A DNA stretch of 17,332 nt from Candidatus Omnitrophota bacterium (GTDB taxonomy: Bacteria; Omnitrophota; Omnitrophia; Omnitrophales; Aquincolibacteriaceae): NCBI GenBank assembly GCA_016196565.1, contig JACPXK010000036.1, positions 1-17,332 of the forward strand. Reading direction: 5' to 3'. This document shows positions 6,305 to 11,764 of the stretch, in pieces. Numbering within the stretch: position 1 is the stretch's first letter; each line of letters begins with the position of its first letter. The position numbers and the translations under genes were made by a program. The notes beneath the pieces are model-generated. The model searched no databases and was not told the origin of the DNA. It saw only the letters and a program-made list of their open reading frames with translations.

Positions 6305-7840
6305 ATGAAACTTGAAGAACGGGTCGGCCTTCAAATGATGATCGGGGTTGCCGGATCCAAGGTCACGCCGGAAATCATCGATTTATTCCGCCAAATCCAT
6401 GCCGGCGGGCTCATCGTTTTTCGCCGCAATTTTCAAACCGCAAACCAATTCAAACAATTTATTTCCGAATTAGAACAAGCCCTCGAAAGAAAACTTCTGA
6501 TTGCTGTCGATCATGAAGGCGGGCGCGTGATTCATTTGGCCGAAGGAGTTACGATTTTTCCGGATAATTTAGTTTTGGGAAATACGGGCAGTGAAGATTT
6601 TGCCCGGCGCCAGGGAGAAATCGAGGCCGTAGAGTTACGCCGCCTCGGAATCGATTTAAATCTCGCGCCCACATTAGATGTTCTTACCGCCGATTTTAGC
6701 CCCAATATCGGAATTAGATCTTACGGCAAGGATCCCGAGCTTGTGGCGCGGCTTGGCTCCGCGCGTATTCGTGCCATGCAAGAGGGCGGACTTTCGGCAT
6801 GCGCTAAACATTTTCCGGGACAGGGGCAATCACCTCTTGATACCCATTTGGATTTACCGGTTCTGGCCACAAAATGGGAAGAAATGGAAAAGGTGCATTT
6901 AAAACCATTTATCGCCGCCATTCTAGCCGGCGTTGACACGGTCATGACCTCTCATCCCATTTATCCCGAGCTTGATTCTTCCCGCGTGCCGGCAACATTC
7001 TCAAAAAAAATTACGAGCGGACTTTTGCGCCAAAAGCTTGGATTTCAGGGCGCCATCTTAAGCGACGATCTCGAAATGGGGGCCTTAAAAAATCTTTGTC
7101 CTATCGGAGAGTCCGCGGTACGTGCCGTCGAAGCGGGCCATGATATGGTCTTAGTGTGCAAGAGTTCAGACGCACAACGCGAGGTTTTTCAAAGCCTTTT
7201 AGCGGCTTATGAAAAAAAACGTTTGGACCCGCAAAATCTTGAAACGAGTACGGAACGCATCAGAAAACTAATCCGCAAGCGTCCCGAACGTTTTACTCTA
7301 GGCCATCCGGGAGCTCATCCTCAAGGCAATCGATTGGCCCAAGAAATTGCCCAAAAGGGGATTCGTCATCCTGAGGTCCAGAGGACCGAAGGATCTAAAA
7401 CTGAGATCCTTCACTGCGTTCAGGATGACAGATCCGTTTTAATTGTCTTCCCTAAAATTTCTTCCCTTAATGAACTTATTTTTATCGAAGATGAATTTTT
7501 GAATGAAGAAAAATTTTTCAAAGATTATTTTCGCCGTCATGGGTTCACGCCGGCCGAAATCGCCGTGATCGATATTTCGCCTGACGATAAGGCCATCGAT
7601 GCTATTACGGACCGGGCGAAAAAAGCCGATCTCACCATTTTCTTTTGTTATGATGCCCATCTTTTTCCCAAGAATCGTGAGCTCCTTGAGAAAATTCAGC
7701 TGATTGCAAAGGAATGTGTCGTGGTCCTTTTGCGCGATCCTTATGATGAAAAGTGGGTCAAAGAGGGTGTTTCATGCCTCAAACTCTTTGGATTCAGGCG
7801 GGTGCAAATCGAGGCGGGGCTTAACGTCATTCTGCCCTAA
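6305..7840 (+). CDS. nagZ: Beta-N-acetylhexosaminidase (GH3, NagZ type)
   Basis: NagZ cleaves GlcNAc from GlcNAc-1,6-anhydroMurNAc (with or without peptide) in the cytoplasm, feeding AnmK. There is no signal peptide. The GH3 barrel (1 to ~340) shows VDHEGGRV, KHFPGQG (168-174), the DTH loop with Asp179/His181 (acid-base dyad) and SDDLEMGAL with the nucleophile Asp254. The normally conserved His of KHFPGHG is Gln173 here. Beyond ~345 a second alpha/beta domain follows, as in longer Gram-positive-type NagZ, giving 511 aa. Two oddities: residues 354-375 are encoded by an inserted palindromic repeat (7365-7429), and the last residues V-I-L-P plus the stop come from another repeat beginning at 7826. 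The native C-terminus may have been slightly different. Confidence 0.92.
   Translation: MKLEERVGLQMMIGVAGSKVTPEIIDLFRQIHAGGLIVFRRNFQTANQFKQFISELEQALERKLLIAVDHEGGRVIHLAEGVTIFPDNLVLGNTGSEDFARRQGEIEAVELRRLGIDLNLAPTLDVLTADFSPNIGIRSYGKDPELVARLGSARIRAMQEGGLSACAKHFPGQGQSPLDTHLDLPVLATKWEEMEKVHLKPFIAAILAGVDTVMTSHPIYPELDSSRVPATFSKKITSGLLRQKLGFQGAILSDDLEMGALKNLCPIGESAVRAVEAGHDMVLVCKSSDAQREVFQSLLAAYEKKRLDPQNLETSTERIRKLIRKRPERFTLGHPGAHPQGNRLAQEIAQKGIRHPEVQRTEGSKTEILHCVQDDRSVLIVFPKISSLNELIFIEDEFLNEEKFFKDYFRRHGFTPAEIAVIDISPDDKAIDAITDRAKKADLTIFFCYDAHLFPKNRELLEKIQLIAKECVVVLLRDPYDEKWVKEGVSCLKLFGFRRVQIEAGLNVILP
7365..7429. repeat. Palindromic repeat inserted in frame in nagZ
   Basis: It starts GTCATCCTGAG and ends CAGGATGAC, giving complementary ends. 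It also contains GGTCC-AGA-GGACC (about 7375-7387) and GGATCT/GAGATCC inner pairing. It is a short member of the same family as the repeats at 7826-7942 and 10939-11053. It is read through without a stop, encoding H-P-E-V-Q-R-T-E-G-S through L-H-C-V-Q-D-D. Confidence 0.85.
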
Positions 7841-7942
7841 AGGACTGTCCTGACTTCCCATAAACTATTTATGGAAGTCATGGGCTGAGGCCAAAGGCCG
7901 AAGAATCTCATGAGCGAGATCCTTCGCTTCGCTCAGGATGAC
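7826..7942 (+). repeat. Long MITE-like repeat, left copy
   Basis: A 117-bp sequence with terminal GTCATTCTG and CAGGATGAC. The first 65 bases are identical to the reverse complement of the copy at 10939-11053 and the remainder is nearly so. Internal hairpins include GACTTCCAT/ATGGAAGTC-type pairing around 7852-7880, GGCC-AAA-GGCC (7889-7899), and a GAATCTC/GAGATCC arm. It carries the nagZ stop codon (7838-7840). Confidence 0.9.
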
Positions 7943-7959
7943 TAAGGGATGAAAATCGA

Positions 7960-8334
7960 ATGCCGAAAATAGTAGTGCTGATCACGGTGCTGGCTTTGAT
8001 GTCGGGGGGATGTTCGGGCGATTATTGGAAGGCAAAATTTCACCTCTTCCAGGCGGAAAATGCTTATTGGAAGGGCCATGAACTGCGGACCAAAAAAGTG
8101 CCGCGCGAAGAACGTCTGAAAGAATACGAACACGCCTGTAATGATTTTTTGAAGGTTTATGATCTTAAGCCGGGCCTGTTCACACTTTTTCGTATTGAAT
8201 CCGCGTATGATGCTTGTGCTCGGGTTGGTAATGAAGGAGGCAAAGAAACCTTTGAAATTTTCCGCCAGCGTTATGTTCAAGAACATCCTACCGAGGCCGA
8301 ATATGGCGATGCCGTGCCGTCTTTGGATGCCTGA
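7960..8334 (+). CDS. Small TPR-like lipoprotein (124 aa)
   Basis: The N-terminus MPKIVVLITVLALMSGGC is a type II signal peptide with lipobox SGGC and Cys18. The mature part (~105 aa) is entirely helical in character: DYWKAKFHLFQAENAYWKGHEL and EYEHACNDFLKVYDLKP look like tetratricopeptide-type helix pairs, and a further pair follows (RIESAYDACARVG... KETFEIFRQRYVQEHP). It may scaffold a protein complex at the membrane; the specific partner is unknown. AAGGGA ~10 nt upstream is a weak ribosome binding site. The start lies 17 bp after the left repeat copy, so the repeat supplies its immediate upstream region. A 7-bp gap leads to the GH13 gene. Confidence 0.72.
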   Translation: MPKIVVLITVLALMSGGCSGDYWKAKFHLFQAENAYWKGHELRTKKVPREERLKEYEHACNDFLKVYDLKPGLFTLFRIESAYDACARVGNEGGKETFEIFRQRYVQEHPTEAEYGDAVPSLDA

Positions 8335-8341
8335 TTAATCT

Positions 8342-9745
8342 ATGCGCCAAAATCCACATCTTTATGAAGTTCATGCCTTGCGCTGGTTAAACCGCCTGAG
8401 AAATCATTATGGCAAACGCCTGACGCTTGCCAGCATTCCTGATTCCGAGTGGAAACGCCTCACGGATCTTGGCTTTGAGCTCGTGTGGCTCATGGGCGTA
8501 TGGAAGAGAAGTCCCAAAGACATTGCGGGTTCTCCTTACGCCATTTATGAATATGTCTTAGATCCTTCCCTGGGACAAAAAGGCGAGCTCAAGGAATTAA
8601 AAAAGAAACTTAATCGCATGGGGCTGGGATTGATTCTGGATTTTGTGCCCAATCATCTTGCCATGGATCACCCTTGGACAATGCGTTACCCGGAACGTTT
8701 TGTGTCAGGAACCCAGGAAGATTGGAAGGCTCATCCGGAATGGTTTTTCAAAACCGCGAACGGGAGAATTCTCGCTCATGGGCGCGATCCTAATTTTCCG
8801 CCGTGGAATGATACGGTTCAGGTCAACTTTTTTTCCACGGAAATGCGCGAGGCCTTGACGGCAGAACTGATTCGAGTCAGCGAAGTTTGTGACGGAGTCC
8901 GCTGTGATATGGCTATGCTTGCCTTGAATCATGTTTTCGAAAGGGTTTGGGGGGATATTCTCGGAAAACATCCGCGCCTTCAAGAAGAGTTTTGGCCGAA
9001 GGTCATCGAAACCGTGAAAAATAAAAGAGAAAATTTTATTTTCATCGCGGAGGCTTACTGGGGCCTGGAATGGACGCTTCAAGAAATGGGATTTGATTAT
9101 GCCTATGACAAAATCCTGTATGACCGCATGCGTTATGAAACCGCCTCTCAAATCTGGAATCATTTACAGGCCGAAGAACTTTATCACCGCCGCTCGCTTA
9201 GATTTATCGAAAATCATGACGAACCGCGTGCCGCCAATGTTTTTGGGCCGGAACGGGCCCGTGCCTCCGCGGTCATTTTAAGCACAGTGCCCGGCCTTCG
9301 TTTATTTTATGAAGGGCAATTGGAGGGCCAGACAACTCAGCTTCCTATTCAGCTGGTGCACGAACCCCAAAAAACTGCGGACGGCAATATGGTGGCCTTT
9401 TACGAAAAACTTTTAAAGGCGACCCGTCATGATGCTTTTCACGACGGAGAATGGAAGCTTTTGGAATTCAGCCAGGCGGCCCAGCACAGCATGAGTCATC
9501 AGCATCTGTTGGCCTGGGTTTGGGTGACAGCGAAAGATTTTAAATTGGTCATGCTCAATTTTTCGCGGGTACGGTCGAAAGGACGCTTGAAAATTCCGCA
9601 TTCCTTTCCCGCGCAGAACGGTGTAAAATTCCACGATGAAATAACGGGCAAAATCCTTTCTTTTTCCGAAGAAGAACTTTATAACGAAGGAATGATGGTG
9701 GAACTTGAGCCGTGGGAATACCGGATCTTATCGCGAAACCAGTAG
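8342..9745 (+). CDS. Alpha-amylase family glycoside hydrolase (GH13)
   Basis: All four classical GH13 regions are present: DFVPNH (region I), DGVRCD with nucleophile Asp189 (II), FIAEAYWG with acid/base Glu237 (III) and FIENHD with Asp293 (IV). The enzyme should act on alpha-glucosidic bonds, as hydrolase or transferase; the exact substrate cannot be read from sequence. At 467 aa it is compact, with a TIM barrel, a short B domain (~HPEWFFKTANGRILAHGRDPN) and a C-terminal beta domain ending in WEYRIL. There is no signal peptide, so it is probably cytoplasmic and concerned with glycogen, maltodextrin or trehalose-type metabolism. It follows the lipoprotein gene by 7 bp and overlaps the next frame if that uses the TTG at 9705. 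No Shine-Dalgarno sequence is seen. Confidence 0.9.
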   Translation: MRQNPHLYEVHALRWLNRLRNHYGKRLTLASIPDSEWKRLTDLGFELVWLMGVWKRSPKDIAGSPYAIYEYVLDPSLGQKGELKELKKKLNRMGLGLILDFVPNHLAMDHPWTMRYPERFVSGTQEDWKAHPEWFFKTANGRILAHGRDPNFPPWNDTVQVNFFSTEMREALTAELIRVSEVCDGVRCDMAMLALNHVFERVWGDILGKHPRLQEEFWPKVIETVKNKRENFIFIAEAYWGLEWTLQEMGFDYAYDKILYDRMRYETASQIWNHLQAEELYHRRSLRFIENHDEPRAANVFGPERARASAVILSTVPGLRLFYEGQLEGQTTQLPIQLVHEPQKTADGNMVAFYEKLLKATRHDAFHDGEWKLLEFSQAAQHSMSHQHLLAWVWVTAKDFKLVMLNFSRVRSKGRLKIPHSFPAQNGVKFHDEITGKILSFSEEELYNEGMMVELEPWEYRILSRNQ

Positions 9746-10934
9746 CCTGACCCGAAGGGGCCTGGCCCCTTTTGTGGTCGCTACGCTTTTTTTTACTTTT
9801 CCTGTTTTTGCTGCACAGGCCCTTTTACTCAAAGACCTTCAACTCCCGCCGCTTATTGCGGTGAAAACTTTTTATTACACCGTCCAGCCCAGCGTGGAAT
9901 GGGCCTCCGAGCCCGGTTTTTTAAAATTCCGTGTTCATTCCCCTCATGCCGATTATGAAGCCGAAGGGCTGGTGCCGCTTAAAAAACTTTTAAAGGAAAT
10001 CGAAGTTATCGAAAAAATCCGCCAAAATGACGCAGGCAGCGGTTTTTTTGACGGGATAACCGACTCGCTTTCCAGTACGGGGGAAGGATTTGTGAGATTG
10101 GTCGGTCATCCCGTGGAATCGGTCAAAGGAGTCGGTAAAGCGGCCGGCAAATTAGCCGGCAAGGTCGGCGGAATTTTTCGCAGCAAAGAGGAAGGGGAAA
10201 AAACCACATTTTCTGAAAAAATGCTGGGAGGCCAGGAACGTGAACTTGCCGAAAAATTCGGCGTGGATGTTTACACCTCAAATCCTTATATGAAAGAGCT
10301 TCTGCGGCGCATGGCCAAAGCAAGGATGGGCGGCAAAGGGGCGGCCATGATCGGCAAAATACTTCTTCCCGTGGCCGGACTTGTCTCCGTCACACTTACG
10401 GTAAGCGGAGTTAATGGCGCGGCCGACCGGCTTGTTAATGACAAAGGCCGCGGGGATTTGTACCATCTCAATCAAGAAGCCCTGCTGGCACTCAGTTTTG
10501 GTCCGGAAGAAGTTGCGGCATTTTTGAATCATCCTTTGTATACCCCGCGCGAAACCACTTATGTCCGCTTTTACCTTGAAAAATTGAAAGAAGTCCCCGG
10601 TCACCGTGATATTTTCAAAAAGGCCAAAGACGCGAAAAGTCCCTGGGATGCTAAAAAAATTCTTTACGCAGCCCAAATGGCCGCCGACAGAATGAAAGAA
10701 AAAGAACCTTATCAAAAACTTGAATGCAAAGATGAAGGAATAGCGGCCACGCAATCCGGAAAAATAATTCTATTTATTCCTTACGATTATCTGGAAACTT
10801 CGGGTTTGGGTAGTGCGGTGCTTAATGCCGGCGCCTCAGAAATTGTGGCTGCCGGCAAACTCTCCCAGCCTTTTGTCAGTGCGGCCTTTATTAAAGGAAT
10901 CAAGATTTCGGATCGAATATTACTTAAAACCTAA
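9705..10934 (+). CDS. Hypothetical exported protein (up to 409 aa)
   Basis: A signal peptide is clear: R-R-G-L-A-P-F then VVATLFFTFPVFAAQA, with probable cleavage after AAQA or VFA. The mature part has an N-terminal beta-rich region (to ~95), then a glycine-rich low-complexity part (GHPVESVKGVGKAAGKLAGKVGG). A conserved-looking region follows (AEKFGVDVYTSNPYMKELL ... KARMGGKGAAMIGKILLP), then a helical C-terminal half. I cannot name the family or give a function. The start is uncertain: TTG at 9705 overlaps the GH13 gene by 41 bp, and GTG at 9774 would remove the positive N-region. The codons for RRGLAPF are a palindrome (9755-9771). The coding sequence ends 4 bp before the right repeat copy. 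Confidence 0.68.
   Translation: MSRGNTGSYRETSSLTRRGLAPFVVATLFFTFPVFAAQALLLKDLQLPPLIAVKTFYYTVQPSVEWASEPGFLKFRVHSPHADYEAEGLVPLKKLLKEIEVIEKIRQNDAGSGFFDGITDSLSSTGEGFVRLVGHPVESVKGVGKAAGKLAGKVGGIFRSKEEGEKTTFSEKMLGGQERELAEKFGVDVYTSNPYMKELLRRMAKARMGGKGAAMIGKILLPVAGLVSVTLTVSGVNGAADRLVNDKGRGDLYHLNQEALLALSFGPEEVAAFLNHPLYTPRETTYVRFYLEKLKEVPGHRDIFKKAKDAKSPWDAKKILYAAQMAADRMKEKEPYQKLECKDEGIAATQSGKIILFIPYDYLETSGLGSAVLNAGASEIVAAGKLSQPFVSAAFIKGIKISDRILLKT
9755..9771. repeat. 17-bp palindrome at start of a signal peptide
   Basis: AAGGGGCC (9755-9762) and GGCCCCTT (9764-9771) flank a single T, followed by TTGTG. It matches the palindrome at 1106-1130 in form and in the shared CCTGGnnCCTTTTGTG, and is read in the same frame to give R-G-L-A-P-F-V. 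Confidence 0.75.
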
Positions 10935-10938
10935 TCCT

Positions 10939-11053
10939 GTCATCCTGAGCGTAGCGAAGGATCTCGCAAGAGATTCTTCGGACTTCGTCCTCAGCCCATG
11001 ACTTCCATAAATAGTTTATGGGAAGTCAGGACAGTCCTTTAGGGCAGAATGAC
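10939..11053 (-). repeat. Long MITE-like repeat, right copy (inverted)
   Basis: A 115-bp reverse-complement copy of 7826-7942. In this copy the small hairpin is GGAC-TTC-GTCC (10980-10990), where the other copy has GGCC-AAA-GGCC, so the stem is kept while its bases differ. Its end (to 11055) lies 17 bp before the start codon of a 45-aa gene. Confidence 0.9.
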
Positions 11054-11072
11054 GTAAAAAGGGGAGGCTCAA

Positions 11073-11210
11073 ATGAAAGGTGTGATTATCGGAATTGTGT
11101 TAGCGGTTTTGATTATCGGTGCCGGGTTCTATTTTTTGGCCAAAAAAAGCGCCGAATATGGAGAGAAAGTGTCGGCGGAAAGGACTGCCGCGGCAAAGGC
11201 TCAATATTAA
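11073..11210 (+). CDS. 45-aa single-pass membrane peptide
   Basis: The ATG is preceded by a good ribosome binding site (GGGGAGG at 11061-11067). Residues 4-22 (VIIGIVLAVLIIGAGFYFL) form one transmembrane helix, followed by AKKSAEYGEKVSAERTAAAKAQY, a short charged amphipathic tail that probably faces the cytoplasm because of its lysines. The stop codon abuts the ATG of the DJ-1 gene (no gap), so the two are likely cotranslated. Function is unknown. It is short, but the ribosome binding site, typical membrane-peptide design and exact junction all support it. Confidence 0.65.
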   Translation: MKGVIIGIVLAVLIIGAGFYFLAKKSAEYGEKVSAERTAAAKAQY

Positions 11211-11756
11211 ATGAAAAAAGTGCTGATTCCTTTAGCGGATGGTTTTGAAGAAATCGAAGCGGTGACAATTATCGATATTTTACGCCGGGCGGGAATTCAG
11301 GTCACGGTCGCGGGAATTAAGCCGGGCCAATTAAACGGAGCGCATAAAATTAAGCTTACTCCCGAGACTGCCTTAGCGGAAGTGAAAGATCAGGATTTCG
11401 ACATGATCATTCTCCCCGGCGGACAACCTGGGGTGGATAATCTTCGCAAAGATCCGCGCGTTCTCGAAATTCTCAAAAAAATGAAGGCAGGACAAAAACA
11501 TATCGGCGCGATTTGCGCGGCCCCGATTGCTTTGCGCGATGCCGGGCTTATTGCGGGGCTTCGGCTGACGAGTTATCCGGGTTATGACAAGGAACTTGAA
11601 GGCAGCCGGTACGAAGAAAACCGCGTGGTGGTGGACGGAAAATTTGTCACCAGCCGCGGGCCGGGAACGGCCATGGAATTTTCCTTAAAAATCGTGGAAA
11701 TTTTAATCGGAAAACAAAAGGCCGATGAGCTGGCGGAGGCTGTCATCGCGCGATGA
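11211..11756 (+). CDS. DJ-1/PfpI family protein
   Basis: A 181-aa single-domain protein of the DJ-1/ThiJ/PfpI superfamily, length typical for the DJ-1/YajL branch. Seen: DGFEEIEA at 10-17 with the conserved glutamate, IILPGGQPG, the nucleophile elbow GAICAAP with Cys102, and TSRGPGTAMEF near the end. Members of this family have been assigned glyoxalase, protein/nucleotide deglycase or oxidative-stress chaperone roles; which applies here cannot be told. No signal peptide, so cytoplasmic. It directly follows the 45-aa membrane peptide and converges on the helicase gene, with 8 bp between the two stops. Confidence 0.92.
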   Translation: MKKVLIPLADGFEEIEAVTIIDILRRAGIQVTVAGIKPGQLNGAHKIKLTPETALAEVKDQDFDMIILPGGQPGVDNLRKDPRVLEILKKMKAGQKHIGAICAAPIALRDAGLIAGLRLTSYPGYDKELEGSRYEENRVVVDGKFVTSRGPGTAMEFSLKIVEILIGKQKADELAEAVIAR

Positions 11757-11764
11757 CGGTTTTC

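Larger units (their letters stand above)
7826..11053. other. 3-kb three-gene block bracketed by inverted ~116-bp repeats
   Basis: The repeats at 7826-7942 and 10939-11053 are in opposite orientation and enclose a lipoprotein gene, a GH13 enzyme and a 409-aa exported protein, all on the plus strand. No transposase or recombinase is present and I see no convincing target-site duplication. The block could be a passively mobilised cassette or a segment able to invert by recombination. Equally, the repeats may have landed independently on both sides. Confidence 0.5.

Noticed and set aside
6239..6334. Longer N-terminus for murQ (start at 6334)
   Set aside because: It would overlap the divergent nagZ start and promoter, and with the start at 6238 the active-site glutamates take their known positions 83 and 114.
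7826..11053. Complete composite transposon
   Set aside because: No transposase gene and no convincing target-site duplication on either side; only the inverted repeats are supported.
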